A DNA stretch of 64,000 nucleotides from Bradyrhizobium yuanmingense (GTDB lineage Bacteria; Pseudomonadota; Alphaproteobacteria; Rhizobiales; Xanthobacteraceae), in assembly GCF_900094575.1 (NCBI RefSeq), contig NZ_FMAE01000002.1:744001-808000 (forward strand), read 5' to 3'. The stretch's first letter is position 1. Every line of letters begins with the position of its first letter. Under the pieces are notes generated by a model that searched no databases, had not been told where the DNA came from, and saw nothing but the letters and a program-made list of their open reading frames with translations. The position numbers and the translations under genes were made by a program. Positions 1 through 9,109 of the stretch are shown here, one piece after another.

Positions 1-375
1 GCGCAGCAATGGGTCAACGACCTCCCCAACGAGCAGAACAAGCGCTTCGTCGCCGACTACCGCAAGAAGTACCCCGGCCTGCGCCCGACCTTCTACGGCG
101 CGCAGTCCTATGACGCCGCGAACCTGATCAACAGCGCCGTCGTCGCCGTGAAGGGAGACACCTCCAAGAAGGACGAGATGAAGGCCGAGATGGAGAAGGC
201 CAACTTCAAGTCGGTGCGCGGCGCGTTCAAGTTCGGCAACAACCACATCCCGATCCAGAACTTCTATCTGCAGGACGTGGTCAAGGATTCCGAAGGCCAG
301 CTCGCCTTGAAGACCGTCGCCACCATCGTCGAGAACGATCAGGATCGCTTCCACGAGAAGTGCAAGATGAAGTGA
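1..375 (+). CDS. ABC transporter substrate-binding protein, C-terminal part (5' end outside window)
   Basis: Open from the first base to a TGA at 373-375, giving 124 residues of a periplasmic ligand-binding protein of the branched-chain amino acid/aromatic acid type (Peripla_BP_6). The lobe sequence FYGAQSYDAANLI is the usual 'new territory' helix of this fold, and the tail ends in a basic HEKCKMK. The start and signal peptide lie upstream of the window, so the ligand cannot be guessed. It points towards the minus-strand quinate-type cluster and is separated from it by an intergenic palindromic repeat, so it belongs to a different transcription unit. Family assignment is good; substrate unknown. 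Confidence 0.8.
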   Translation, partial: AQQWVNDLPNEQNKRFVADYRKKYPGLRPTFYGAQSYDAANLINSAVVAVKGDTSKKDEMKAEMEKANFKSVRGAFKFGNNHIPIQNFYLQDVVKDSEGQLALKTVATIVENDQDRFHEKCKMK

Positions 376-390
376 GCCACAAGCGACGTA

Positions 391-537
391 GCCCCTTCTC
401 CCCTTGTGGGAGAAGGTGGCGCGAAGCGCCGGATGAGGGGTTCTCTCCCCTTGCAAGATTGTCCGTGAGGAGAGAGACCCCTCACCCGTTCCGCCGCTTT
501 GCGGCGAGCCACCCTCTCCCGCAAGGGGAGAGGGGAA
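391..537. repeat. Two-armed intergenic palindromic repeat, family A copy 1
   Basis: Outer arms CCCCTTGTGGGAGAAGGTGG and CCACCCTCTCCCGCAAGGGG are inverted, and inner arms around GAGGGGTTCTCTCC and GGAGAGAGACCCCTC are inverted too, so the whole element can fold into a long imperfect hairpin. It fills the gap between two convergent genes (stops at 375 and 548). The same sequence family recurs near 6.9, 10.3 and 58.8 kb. It resembles RIME/REP-type elements of rhizobia; no ORF is supported in it. Confidence 0.8.
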
Positions 538-547
538 GCAGAATTGC

Positions 548-2419
548 CTACACCCTCGGCATGCTTGCCGGGCGCACCTCGCGCGCTTGCGCTGCGAGCC
601 TGATGCCGGCGTTGGCCGCGCCAAAACCCTGATAGTTCCTGCGCTCGACGATCTCGAAGAAGAAGCGCTCGTCGAAGATGTGGGTGTAGACCTGGAAGAA
701 CTCGCCGTCGCCTTCGCGGTCGTAGAGGATGTGGTTGGCGCGCAGCTGCGCCATCAGTTCGGGCGAAAGATCGTATTTGGCTTCGATGTCGTCGTAGTAA
801 TTGTCGGGGATGTCCAGGAAGCCCGCGCCGCGCTGGCGCATCGCGGCGACGGTCGCAAAAATATCCTGACACGCGAAGGCGACATGCTGCACGCCCGAGC
901 CGAAGAACTCGGAGATGAAGCGCGCCGGCAGGGTGCGGTTGGCAGAGGAGCCGTTGAGCACGAAGCGCAGGCTCTGGTCGGCGTTGATGACGGCCTGGCT
1001 CTGCACGAGGCCTCTGGGGTCGGCGATCTCCATCTGCGGCAGGCGTTTCAGATCGAGAATGCCGGTGTAGAACAGCAGCCAGGTCAGCATCTCGTCATAG
1101 GGCATCGACTGCGCGATGTGGTCGACGGCGACCAGCGCATCGGCGCTGGCGTCGCTTGCGACAGGCTCGAAATCGGTGTCCCAGTTCTTGCCGGCCTGGT
1201 CGAGAAAATAGAGCAGGCTGCCGCCGACGCCATGGATCGCGGGAATCTCGAGTTCACCCGGTCCGACCGGCTGGTAGAAGGTGCGCGCTTTCAGCGTCTC
1301 GGCACGCTGCATGGCGCGGTCGGCGTCGTCGACGTCGAGCGCGATGGCGCAGACGCCGGGCCCGTGGGTGACATAGTGCGAATGCGCAAAGCCGTCGGTC
1401 TCGCAATTGATGACGAGCTCGACCTTGCCCTGCGACCAGCGCTCCACCGCCTTGCTGCGGTGCTGGCCGCTCTTGCGGAAGCCGAGCTGTGAGAACAGGC
1501 GGCCAAGCTCGCCGGCCTTGCTCTCGTTCACGGCAAATTCGATGAAGCCGGTGCCGCGGCTCTTCGCCTTCGGGGCCAGCGCCTTGCCGGCGAAATTCGG
1601 CCAGTCCGGTGCGAGCTGGTCCTCCAGCAGAATCAGCGAGCGCAGGCCATCGACGGCGGTCTGTGCGGCCGAGCCGGCGCGGAACTGGTCGTTGAAGATT
1701 TCCAGCGACAGCGGTCCGGCATAGCCGGTCGCTGCGATCGCCGCCATGAACGCGCCGACCGGCAGGTCGCCCTGGCCGGGGAAAGAGCGGAAGTGCCGGC
1801 TCAATGACAGGATGTCGAGCTCGAGCCTTGGCGCGTCGGAGAGCTGCACCAGAAAGATCTTGTCGCCGGGGATCGAGGCCATGGCGCGGGTCGGAAAGCC
1901 AGGTGCCAGCGCATGGAAGCTGTCGAGGATGACGCCAATCGCGGGATGATCGGCGCGGCGCACGATCTCCCAGGCGTCGCGGTAATCGTTGACGTGGCGG
2001 CCCCAGGCCAGCGCCTCATAGCCGACGCGCAAACGACGTTTCGCGGCGCGATCGCCAAGCTCGCGAAAATCGTCAGCCGCGCGGTCGATGCCGCCGAGCG
2101 CGGCGGGTGAGACGTTGGAGCAGATCAGCAACAGATCGGTGCCGAGCTCCTGCATCAGATCGAACTTCCGCTCCGCGCGGGCGAAGTTGCGCGCACGCTG
2201 CGGCTCCGGCATGCCCTCGAAATCGCGGAACGGCTGGAACGCACAGATCTCGAGATTGAGGTCCGTGCACATCTTCGCGATATCGCGTGGGCCGGCGCCG
2301 AACGACAGCAGGTCGTTCTCGAAGATTTCGACCGCATCGAAGCCCGCGGCGGCGATGGCGCGGAGCTTTTCGTCGAGGCTGCCTGAGAGGGAGACGGTGG
2401 CGATCGAGCGCTTGTTCAT
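548..2419 (-). CDS. quiC: 3-dehydroshikimate dehydratase, QuiC-type (isomerase/epimerase domain fused to an HPPD-like domain)
   Basis: 623 residues in two parts. Residues 1-270 form an AP-endonuclease-2/sugar-phosphate-isomerase TIM barrel with a plausible metal set E135 (VGYE), D166 and H169 (ILDSFH), Q192 (VQLSD) and E240 (LSLEIF). Residues 290-610 resemble 4-hydroxyphenylpyruvate dioxygenase, keeping H434 (VDHIA), H512 (VQHVAF) and E589 (FFFEIVERR). This architecture is that of bacterial QuiC, which converts 3-dehydroshikimate to protocatechuate in the cytoplasm during quinate/shikimate growth. It is the last gene of a minus-strand cluster, overlaps the preceding oxidoreductase by 4 bp, and the AroE-like dehydrogenase further upstream fits the same pathway. 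Whether the HPPD-like half is catalytic is not known from sequence. Confidence 0.87.
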   Translation of the reverse strand: MNKRSIATVSLSGSLDEKLRAIAAAGFDAVEIFENDLLSFGAGPRDIAKMCTDLNLEICAFQPFRDFEGMPEPQRARNFARAERKFDLMQELGTDLLLICSNVSPAALGGIDRAADDFRELGDRAAKRRLRVGYEALAWGRHVNDYRDAWEIVRRADHPAIGVILDSFHALAPGFPTRAMASIPGDKIFLVQLSDAPRLELDILSLSRHFRSFPGQGDLPVGAFMAAIAATGYAGPLSLEIFNDQFRAGSAAQTAVDGLRSLILLEDQLAPDWPNFAGKALAPKAKSRGTGFIEFAVNESKAGELGRLFSQLGFRKSGQHRSKAVERWSQGKVELVINCETDGFAHSHYVTHGPGVCAIALDVDDADRAMQRAETLKARTFYQPVGPGELEIPAIHGVGGSLLYFLDQAGKNWDTDFEPVASDASADALVAVDHIAQSMPYDEMLTWLLFYTGILDLKRLPQMEIADPRGLVQSQAVINADQSLRFVLNGSSANRTLPARFISEFFGSGVQHVAFACQDIFATVAAMRQRGAGFLDIPDNYYDDIEAKYDLSPELMAQLRANHILYDREGDGEFFQVYTHIFDERFFFEIVERRNYQGFGAANAGIRLAAQAREVRPASMPRV

Positions 2420-3474
2420 GCGGCCTGCTCCATGATCTGCCCCGGCGAGATCGTTTGCCCGGTACGCGCGGCCGCGCTGACGGCTTCGACGACGGCGAGC
2501 GTTCCCATCGCGTCCTCGACCGAGATCAGCGGCTGTTCACGGCCGGCAATCATTGCGCAGAAATGCCGGAGCTGCTCGACCAGCGGATCGAACGCGGGCG
2601 GCGCGATGGTCGCGCGCGACAGCGGCGCGTACCAGCCGGGCTGCTCTGTGTATGACCACAGCTCCATGTTCGGCACGGAGAGCGAACCCGCCGTCCCTGC
2701 GAAGATGTAGCAGGGCTGGTCCTGCCTGGGATAGGCCGGGTTCTCGCCTGAGGAGAGCTCCCAGCTCCACGGCGCCGGCGTCGCATCCGACACGGTTACC
2801 GTGCCCAGCGCGCCGTTGGCGAAGCGCAGCAGCAGCGCGGCGGTGTCCTCGACCGCGAAGCCGCGCACCTTGTTCGAGGTCAGCGCCTGCACCTCGACGA
2901 TCTCGCCGCAGATGAAGCGGAGATTGTCGATGTCGTGGATGAGATTGATCAGCAGTGGCCCGCCGCCTGCCTCGCGCCGCCAGGCGACTTCGAAATAATC
3001 GTCGGGCTTCTTGAGGAGCCATAGCCCGACCACGGCCGTGAGCTGGCCGAGCTTTCCGTTCGTCACGGCCTCGCGGGCCGACTTGATGACGGGATTGTGC
3101 CGCCGGTGGTGGCCGACCAGCATCGGCACGCCGGTGCGTCCCACCGCCGCGCACAGGCGTTGCGCGGTGGCAACCGTCTCGGTCACCGGCTTCTCGATCA
3201 AAGCCGGCACGCCGGCTTCGGCGCAGTCGAGCGCCATCGGCAAGTGCAACGTGTTGGGCGACGCAATGATGAGGCCGTCGGGCTTCTCTTCGGCCAGCAG
3301 CGCGCGATGGTCCGCATAGCAGGGCACGCCATGCGCCCGCGCATATTCCTTCGCGGCGGGCGAGGGGTCTGCGATGCCGGCGAGCACGCAATCCTGGGAG
3401 GACTCGATCAACTCGATATGGCGACGGCCGATCAGGCCGGCGCCGGCCACGGCGATCCGCATTCTCGCGCTCAT
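2416..3474 (-). CDS. Gfo/Idh/MocA-family NAD(P)-dependent oxidoreductase
   Basis: 352 residues. The N-terminus has the dinucleotide-binding motif GAGLIGRRH (about residues 11-19) and the family signature LIEKPVT, followed by the C-terminal alpha/beta sheet domain. Such enzymes oxidise or reduce a hydroxyl of a cyclic polyol or sugar using NAD(P). It overlaps livF upstream and quiC downstream by 4 bp each, so translation is probably coupled. Inference: it acts on quinate, shikimate or a related cyclitol imported by the same operon; a role as an alternative polyol dehydrogenase cannot be told apart from sequence. Confidence 0.85.
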   Translation of the reverse strand: MSARMRIAVAGAGLIGRRHIELIESSQDCVLAGIADPSPAAKEYARAHGVPCYADHRALLAEEKPDGLIIASPNTLHLPMALDCAEAGVPALIEKPVTETVATAQRLCAAVGRTGVPMLVGHHRRHNPVIKSAREAVTNGKLGQLTAVVGLWLLKKPDDYFEVAWRREAGGGPLLINLIHDIDNLRFICGEIVEVQALTSNKVRGFAVEDTAALLLRFANGALGTVTVSDATPAPWSWELSSGENPAYPRQDQPCYIFAGTAGSLSVPNMELWSYTEQPGWYAPLSRATIAPPAFDPLVEQLRHFCAMIAGREQPLISVEDAMGTLAVVEAVSAAARTGQTISPGQIMEQAA

Positions 3475-4208
3475 GCTGCACTCTCCTCCATGGCGCCGCC
3501 GAGGAAGAGCTGCCCGATGCGCGGATCGTTCAGAATGCGCCTGGCGTCATCGACCATGCGGGTCTGGCCAAGCTCCAGCACGATGCCGATGTCGGAGATC
3601 TCCAGCGCCGAGCGCGCGTTCTGCTCGATCATCAGGATGGTGACGCCGCGATCGCGCAAGCTCTTGAGGATGTCGAAGGTCTGCTGCACCATCAGCGGCG
3701 ACAGACCGATCGAGGGCTCGTCGACCAGCACCAGCTTCGGCTCGAGCAGCAGCGAGCGGGCGATCTCGAGCTGCTTCTGCTCGCCGCCTGATAGCGTCGA
3801 GGCCTGCTGCGCGGACTTGCGCCGCAATGCCGGAAACAGGTCGAGCGCCGCCTCGATCCGCTTGGGCAGGTCGAGGCCCTTGTCGGCGGCGACGCCGCCG
3901 AGCTCGATATTGTGGCGCACCGACAGCTCGGGAAAGATGTTGCGGCCCTGCGGCACATAACAGATGCCGGCGTTGAGCAGCGCGCGCTGGCTCAAATTGG
4001 TGACGTCGCGGCCGGCGAAGCTGATCTTGCCTTCGCGCAGCTTGAGCAGGCCGAAGATGGCCTTGAATACCGTCGATTTGCCGGCGCCGTTCGGGCCGAT
4101 GATCGTCGTGATCGTGGCTGACGGCACGGCAAACGTCGTGCCGTTCAAGATCGTCATCTTGCCGTAGCCGCCGACGAGATTGTGGACCGAGAGAATGGGA
4201 TCGCTCAT
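3471..4208 (-). CDS. livF: LivF-type ABC transporter ATP-binding protein
   Basis: 245 residues, the usual LivF length. Walker A GPNGAGKST (38-46), signature LSGGE (139-143) and Walker B LVDEPS (161-166) are all intact. With the adjacent LivG, LivM, LivH and solute-binding protein it makes a complete high-affinity HAAT-type importer. The start is fixed by good alignment of MSDPILSVHNLVGGYGK with family starts. The gene overlaps the Gfo/Idh/MocA gene by 4 bp. The neighbours suggest the cargo is quinate, shikimate or a similar hydroaromatic acid rather than leucine, so the liv name marks the family only. Confidence 0.9.
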   Translation of the reverse strand: MSDPILSVHNLVGGYGKMTILNGTTFAVPSATITTIIGPNGAGKSTVFKAIFGLLKLREGKISFAGRDVTNLSQRALLNAGICYVPQGRNIFPELSVRHNIELGGVAADKGLDLPKRIEAALDLFPALRRKSAQQASTLSGGEQKQLEIARSLLLEPKLVLVDEPSIGLSPLMVQQTFDILKSLRDRGVTILMIEQNARSALEISDIGIVLELGQTRMVDDARRILNDPRIGQLFLGGAMEESAA

Positions 4209-4217
4209 TACGCGCTC

Positions 4218-4961
4218 CTAATGTCCGAGATAGGCTTCGATCACGGCGGGGTTCTTGCGGACCTCGTCGGGCCGGCCCATCGCCAGCACCTTGCCTTCCG
4301 CCATCACCATCACGCGCGAGCACAGCGACATCACGAACTCCATGTTGTGCTCGATCACGACGAAGGTGGCGTTCTTCTCGCGGTTGATCGCGACCAGGCG
4401 CTCCTTGAGGTCCGCCAGCATCGACGGGTTGACGCCGCCGGCTGGCTCGTCGAGCAGCACCAGGCGCGAGCCGCCCATGAAGGCCATGGCGGCATCGAGC
4501 AGTTTTTGCTGACCATAAGAGAGACCCCCAGCCGGCTCGTCGGCGAGATGGTCGAGCTTGAAGAATCCGATCATCTGGTTCGCGGCCTCCGTCAGCCCGG
4601 CATCGGAGCGGCCGACCAGGCGCGAGGCCATGTTGCCCTGGTGCTCCTGTCCGGCGAGGATCAGGTTCTCGCGCACCGAGAGCTTTGGGAACACCTGCAA
4701 CAGCTGGAAGGTGCGGCTGACCCCGAGCTTGTTGAGCTCGGAGGGACGCAGGCCCGTGACGACCTGTCCGTCGAGCTTGACTTCGCCGCCGGTCGGCGTG
4801 AGCTGGCCGAGGATGCAGTTGAACAGCGTGGACTTGCCGCAGCCGTTCGGCCCGATCAGGCCGAGGATCTCGCCCTCGCGCACGTCGAACGAGACCCCGT
4901 TGACGGCGTGAATGCCGCCAAAGCTCTTCTTGATGTCGGTGACTTCGAGGACCGCACTCAT
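4218..4961 (-). CDS. livG: LivG-type ABC transporter ATP-binding protein
   Basis: 247 residues from the ATG at 4961; a longer open frame extends upstream but is out of family context. Walker A GPNGCGKST (37-45), a signature variant LSYGQQK (147-153) typical of LivG, and Walker B LLDEPAGG (169-176). The start overlaps the stop of livM by 4 bp (ATGA), and the stop is 9 bp before the livF start. It energises import together with LivF. Ligand unknown; context points to hydroaromatic acids. Confidence 0.9.
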   Translation of the reverse strand: MSAVLEVTDIKKSFGGIHAVNGVSFDVREGEILGLIGPNGCGKSTLFNCILGQLTPTGGEVKLDGQVVTGLRPSELNKLGVSRTFQLLQVFPKLSVRENLILAGQEHQGNMASRLVGRSDAGLTEAANQMIGFFKLDHLADEPAGGLSYGQQKLLDAAMAFMGGSRLVLLDEPAGGVNPSMLADLKERLVAINREKNATFVVIEHNMEFVMSLCSRVMVMAEGKVLAMGRPDEVRKNPAVIEAYLGH

Positions 4962-5956
4962 TGCGCCGTCTCCAGGCGCGACTTTGCGACGGCGCGCAGC
5001 GCGGACGCCGCCTTGGTGCGGCGCTCGGCGAGATATCGGTCGAGGATTCCGAGAATGCCGGTTGGCGACCAGATCAGCAGCAGCATCACGGCGACGGCGT
5101 AGAGCATCAGGTAGTAGCCTTCCGTGAAGCGCAGCCATTCCGGCAGCAGCACCGCGATCATCGCGCCCAGGAACGGGCCGAAATAGAAGCCGGCGCCGCC
5201 GACGATCACCATCAAGAGGAGGTCGAGCGAGAGCGACAGGTTGAACGGCACGGGATCGATATATTGCGTCAGCGGCGCATAGAGCGCTCCGGCGACGCCG
5301 CCGAGCGCCGAGCCGATCGCGAACGCCATCAGCGTGTAGCGGCGGGTGTCGACGCCGAGGGATTGCGCGCGCAACGGATTCTCGCGCAACGCCATGAAGG
5401 CACGGCCCCAGGGCGAACGGATCAGCCACCACACCGCAAGCGAGACGATCGCGAGCGAGCCGAGGCAGACATAGTAGAACGGCAGCGGCTTGTTGGTCGC
5501 GATGCCGAAGATGTGCGGACGCGGAATGTTGGAGATGCCGTAGATGCCGCCGGTCAGCCAGCTCTCGTTGCGGAACACCAGGAAGGCGAGGGTGGAAAAG
5601 GCGAGGGTGACGAAGGCGAGGTAATGGTGCTGCACGCGCAGTGCGGGATAGCCGAGCACCCAGCCGATCGCAAAGCTCAAGACGATCGCCACCAGGATCG
5701 CCGCCGGCAGCGGCCAGCCATGTGTGGTCATGATCGCGGCCGCATAGGCGCCGATGCCGACGAAGGCGCCTTGCGCCAGCGAGACCTGGCCGGCATAGCC
5801 GAGCGTGAGATTGAGCCCCATGGCGGCGATGCTCATCACCGCCCATTGGCTCAGGATGAACAGGCCGTAGCGGTTGAAGTTCATGGGGACGATGATCAGC
5901 GCGGCGATGATGGCAAGGCCGAGCGCGATCTTCAGGGGTTTGGCGATGCCGCTCAT
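4958..5956 (-). CDS. livM: LivM-type ABC transporter permease
   Basis: 332 residues from the ATG at 5956 (MSGIAKPLKIALG). About nine hydrophobic segments; the family motif AMGLNLTLGYAGQVSLAQGAF lies in the third segment and the QYIDPVPFNLSLS loop precedes the last helices. This is one of the two inner-membrane channel subunits of a branched-chain-type importer. It overlaps LivH upstream and LivG downstream by 4 bp each, as in a tightly coupled operon. Confidence 0.9.
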   Translation of the reverse strand: MSGIAKPLKIALGLAIIAALIIVPMNFNRYGLFILSQWAVMSIAAMGLNLTLGYAGQVSLAQGAFVGIGAYAAAIMTTHGWPLPAAILVAIVLSFAIGWVLGYPALRVQHHYLAFVTLAFSTLAFLVFRNESWLTGGIYGISNIPRPHIFGIATNKPLPFYYVCLGSLAIVSLAVWWLIRSPWGRAFMALRENPLRAQSLGVDTRRYTLMAFAIGSALGGVAGALYAPLTQYIDPVPFNLSLSLDLLLMVIVGGAGFYFGPFLGAMIAVLLPEWLRFTEGYYLMLYAVAVMLLLIWSPTGILGILDRYLAERRTKAASALRAVAKSRLETAQ

Positions 5957-6828
5957 ACGGTGCGCTCCTCGGCACGGCCGAGCAAGCCCTGCGGCCGGAA
6001 CAGGATGACGGCGATCAGGAACATCATCGGCACGGCGGCGCGATACTGCGTCGAGACATAGGCCGCCGCGAGATTGTCGAGTACGCCGATCAGCAGGCCG
6101 CCGGCGATGGCGCCGCGCACCTGGTTGAAGCCGCCGACGATCGCGGCGATGAAGGCGGCCTGGCCCAGCACCTCGCCGGACGAGAATTTTGCGAGGTAGA
6201 TCGGTGTGATCAGCAGCGAGGCCAGCGCCACCAGGAAGGCGTTGATCAGGAAGGTCAGCAGGATCATGCGCTCGACCGGGACGCCGATGATGCGGGCCAC
6301 CGTCGGGTTCTGCGCCGCCGCCTGCATCTGGTGGCCGAGCGAGGTACGGCTCAGCAGCGTGGTCAGGCCGAGAACGGCGAGGATGGCAACAGTGAGCACG
6401 CCGATGCTCTGCAGCGACACAGCATGGCCGAGGATGGAGATGTCGCCGGTCGGCACGATCGAGGGGAAGGGCGAAGCCTCCGCGCTGTAGAACTGCTTGA
6501 CCGATTCCTTGATGGCGATCGCGAGCGCCATGGTCGCGATCGCCAGCGGTAGCACACCGTGACGCATCATCGGGTCCACCAGCAGCATCTTGAAGGCGAG
6601 CCCGAGCAGGATCAGCGAGAGCAGGATGCCGAGGATGATCGCGAGCCAGAACGGCGCGCCCACATGCATCGCGGCCAGCATCAGGAACGCCGGCAGCATC
6701 ACGAACTCGCCTTGCGCGAAATTGATAGTCTGCGAGGTCTGCCACAGCAGCGTGAAGCCGACCGCGACCAGCGCGTAGATGGCGCCGGTGGCGAGCCCCG
6801 CGACCAGTAGATCGAATAGGTTGGACAT
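5953..6828 (-). CDS. livH: LivH-type ABC transporter permease
   Basis: 291 residues from the ATG at 6828; an upstream extension would run through repeat DNA and is rejected. A purine-rich GGAAAGAGGGG precedes the start. Family landmarks are the N-terminal GLATGAIYALVAVGFTLLW and the INFAQGEFVML loop, with about eight membrane segments. It pairs with LivM to form the membrane pore. It is separated from the solute-binding protein gene by a 218-bp gap filled by a palindromic repeat, which may reduce downstream expression relative to the binding protein. Confidence 0.9.
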   Translation of the reverse strand: MSNLFDLLVAGLATGAIYALVAVGFTLLWQTSQTINFAQGEFVMLPAFLMLAAMHVGAPFWLAIILGILLSLILLGLAFKMLLVDPMMRHGVLPLAIATMALAIAIKESVKQFYSAEASPFPSIVPTGDISILGHAVSLQSIGVLTVAILAVLGLTTLLSRTSLGHQMQAAAQNPTVARIIGVPVERMILLTFLINAFLVALASLLITPIYLAKFSSGEVLGQAAFIAAIVGGFNQVRGAIAGGLLIGVLDNLAAAYVSTQYRAAVPMMFLIAVILFRPQGLLGRAEERTV

Positions 6829-6834
6829 GTTCCC

Positions 6835-7037
6835 CTCTTTCCTCTCCCTCTCCCCGCTCTCTTTCTTCTCCCTCTCCCCGTACTTACGGGGAGAGGGTTG
6901 GGGTGAGGGGCTGTCTCCGCGTAATCGATTGTCACCGTCGTCGCGGAAGCAGCCCCTCACCCCGCCCTCTCCCCGCGATGGGGCGGGGAGAGGGAGACGA
7001 AAGATCTCTCCCCGCGTAGAGCGGGGCGAGGGAGAAG
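6835..7037. repeat. Intergenic palindromic repeat, family A copy 2
   Basis: A CT/GA-rich element between the solute-binding protein and livH. Arms GGGGTGAGGGGCTG and CAGCCCCTCACCCC (about 6900-6965) are inverted, and short stems CCCCGTACTTACGGGG and CCCCGCGTAGAGCGGGG sit at the outer parts. It lies inside a likely operon, so it can act as an mRNA-stabilising or attenuating structure. Confidence 0.75.
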
Positions 7038-7046
7038 GGCCACGCT

Positions 7047-8177
7047 TCACTTCACCTTGGGCAGCACCTGCTTCACCACCTGCTTGCCTTCGACCACCTC
7101 GACCAGGAAGCTCTGGCGGTCGATGTCGCCGGTGTCGCTGAAGGTGACGTCCATCAAAATGCCCGGCTCGTCCGCGGCCTTGATGGTGAGGCCGTGCAGC
7201 GTGTCGGCGAACTTCTTCGGGTCGACCTTGCCCATCTTTTCCGTGGTCGCCTTCACCATGTAGACGGCGAGGTAGCCCTTCAGGCCGTTATGATCGGGGA
7301 CGTAATTGTACTTCTTGGAGAACTTCTCGCGGAACGCCTTGACCAGATCGACCGGCGCGTCGGTGGTGAGGCCGACATGGCCGCGCGCGCCGTTGGCGGC
7401 ATCGCCCGCGAGCTCGATCACCTTCTGGCCGATCAGCGTGGTCTCGCCCATCAGCGGCGCGGTGACGCCCTGGCGCTTCAGCTCCTTCAGGATGCGCGCG
7501 CTCTCTTCCTCGTTCAGGTAGACGAACACGGCGTCGGGATTGGCGGCCTTGATCTTGCCGACGTCGGCGGCGAAGTCGGCCTGGCCCGCTTCGGTGGAGA
7601 GATCGGCGACGACCTTGGAGCCGAGCCGGTCGAGCTCCTTGACCACGACGTCGCGGCCACCGCGGCCGAAATCGTTGTTGACCCAGACCACCGCAACGGT
7701 CTTCGCCTTCATCTCGTCGTGGATGTACTTTGCGACCTTCGGCATTGAGGATTGCTGGCCGAAGGAGGTGCGGAACAGGAACTTGTTTCCTGTCTGCGTC
7801 AGCTCGGCGGCTTCGCCGCCCATGATCTGCGCGATGCCGGCTTCGGCCGCGAGCGGCGCGGTCACCTTCACCGAGCCGGAGTAACCGGGCCCGAGCAGCA
7901 CATAGGGCTCGGCGTCGAGCGCCTTCTGCACCTGGGCGCGCGCCACCCCGGGGTTGGACTGCGAGTCGGCGTGGCTGACCTCGAGCTTGCGGCCGAGCAC
8001 GCCGCCCTTGGCGTTGATCTCCTCGATCGCGAGGTCGATGCCGTTCTTCCAGTTCGTGCCGACGGTGGCGCCGCCGCCCGAGAGCTCCGCGACGTTGGCG
8101 AGCTTGATTGCCTGGGCAAAGGCGCCCGTTGCGGTCATGAGGGTGAGCAATGCGCCCACCACTAGCGTTGATTTCAT
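7047..8177 (-). CDS. ABC transporter substrate-binding protein (Peripla_BP_6)
   Basis: 376 residues from the ATG at 8177, preceded by GGGAGGAGAGG. A clear Sec signal peptide (MKSTLVVGALLTLMTATGAFA-Q) is followed by the mature start IKLANVAELSGGGATVG, typical of HAAT-family periplasmic binding proteins, and LGPGYSGSVKVTAPLA in the ligand cleft. It supplies substrate to the LivHMGF genes just downstream. With an AroE-type dehydrogenase upstream and QuiC downstream, quinate or shikimate is the most economical ligand (inference). The longer open frame starting at 8450 overlaps aroE and lacks the signal peptide at its N-terminus. Confidence 0.88.
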   Translation of the reverse strand: MKSTLVVGALLTLMTATGAFAQAIKLANVAELSGGGATVGTNWKNGIDLAIEEINAKGGVLGRKLEVSHADSQSNPGVARAQVQKALDAEPYVLLGPGYSGSVKVTAPLAAEAGIAQIMGGEAAELTQTGNKFLFRTSFGQQSSMPKVAKYIHDEMKAKTVAVVWVNNDFGRGGRDVVVKELDRLGSKVVADLSTEAGQADFAADVGKIKAANPDAVFVYLNEEESARILKELKRQGVTAPLMGETTLIGQKVIELAGDAANGARGHVGLTTDAPVDLVKAFREKFSKKYNYVPDHNGLKGYLAVYMVKATTEKMGKVDPKKFADTLHGLTIKAADEPGILMDVTFSDTGDIDRQSFLVEVVEGKQVVKQVLPKVK

Positions 8178-8205
8178 CGTCCTCTCCTCCCGTTTCAAAT
8201 CTTGC

Positions 8206-8229
8206 AAGCGGCCTTGTATCCGGCCGCTT
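8206..8229 (-). promoter_or_regulatory. Intercistronic stem-loop between aroE and the solute-binding protein gene
   Basis: Perfect 8-bp stem AAGCGGCC/GGCCGCTT with an 8-nt loop, placed in the 56-bp gap between the aroE-like stop and the binding-protein start. It lacks a U-run on the minus strand, so it is more likely an RNA-processing or stability hairpin than a strong terminator. Such structures often let the periplasmic binding protein be made in excess over its neighbours. Confidence 0.45.
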
Positions 8230-8233
8230 CGCC

Positions 8234-9109
8234 TCAAGCTGCCTGATAGGCGGCGCTGCGCGCTGCCATCACGGCGTCGAAAGCCTCTCCCATGATCTCG
8301 GTGGATGGGGCAAGGCCTGTGAACAATTCGAAGGCGTCGGCGGCCTGGTAGATCGCGAGGTCGCGGCCGGTCATGATCTTCGCGCCCTTCTCTCGCGCTG
8401 CGGCCAGCAGCGGCGTGATCAGCGGCGAGTAGACGGCGTCGGCGACCCAAAGGTCCGCCCTGAGCAGTCTCGCCGGCACCGGCGTGTCACGGTTCGGCAG
8501 CATGCCGACCGGCGTGCCGTTGACGAGACCGGTCGCACCCTCGAGCGCATCCTCGACGCTGGCGGCGACGCGGGCGCCGCGCGGGGCGAGCATGGTGGCC
8601 AGCTTCTCGGCGCGCGCCGGCTCGCTGTCGAAAATGCGGATGTCAGCCACCTCTCGGCTCGCCAGCGCAAACGCGATGGCCTTGCCGACGCCGCCGGCGC
8701 CGATCAGGGCGATGGCGTTGCCGGAGGGCGCCAGCAACGGCGTCACCGCCCGCGCAAAACCCGTGGTGTCGGTGTTGTGGCCGGTCAGCCGGCCATCCCT
8801 GACGACGACGGTGTTGACCGCGCCCATGCTGGCTGCGCCCGGCGCCAGCGCGTCGAGCAGCGGCACCACCGCTTCCTTGTAGGGGTAGGTGACATTGACG
8901 CCGGCAAAGCCGAGCCGCCGGACGCCCTCGAGCATCATGCGCAGCCCGGCCGCATCGGCCCCGGCGACCTCGATGAGCTGGTAATGGCCGCGCAGGCCGA
9001 GCGCTTCGGCGGCGCGCTCATGCATGGCGGGCGAGGCGGAATGCGCGATCGGGGCGCCGATCAGGCCGGTGAGGAGCTTCTTACTGGCGGCGTATCCGCG
9101 TTTCGACAT
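8234..9109 (-). CDS. aroE: Shikimate/quinate dehydrogenase (AroE family)
   Basis: 291 residues. The substrate-binding S-x-S motif is S24/S26 (AHSAS), the catalytic pair is K78 (NVTYPYK) and D114 (HNTD), and the nucleotide loop is GAGGVG (137-142). The reaction is reversible oxidation of shikimate (or quinate) to the 3-dehydro acid with NAD(P). Position between a LysR gene and a transporter plus QuiC argues for a catabolic paralogue (QuiA/YdiB-like role) rather than the biosynthetic aroE, but the active-site residues do not settle this. The predicted flow is shikimate to dehydroshikimate to protocatechuate. Confidence 0.88.
   Translation of the reverse strand: MSKRGYAASKKLLTGLIGAPIAHSASPAMHERAAEALGLRGHYQLIEVAGADAAGLRMMLEGVRRLGFAGVNVTYPYKEAVVPLLDALAPGAASMGAVNTVVVRDGRLTGHNTDTTGFARAVTPLLAPSGNAIALIGAGGVGKAIAFALASREVADIRIFDSEPARAEKLATMLAPRGARVAASVEDALEGATGLVNGTPVGMLPNRDTPVPARLLRADLWVADAVYSPLITPLLAAAREKGAKIMTGRDLAIYQAADAFELFTGLAPSTEIMGEAFDAVMAARSAAYQAA

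Noticed and set aside
4958..6745. 595-residue open frame including livM
   Set aside because: Only the part from 5956 is LivM; the upstream part is livH read out of frame.
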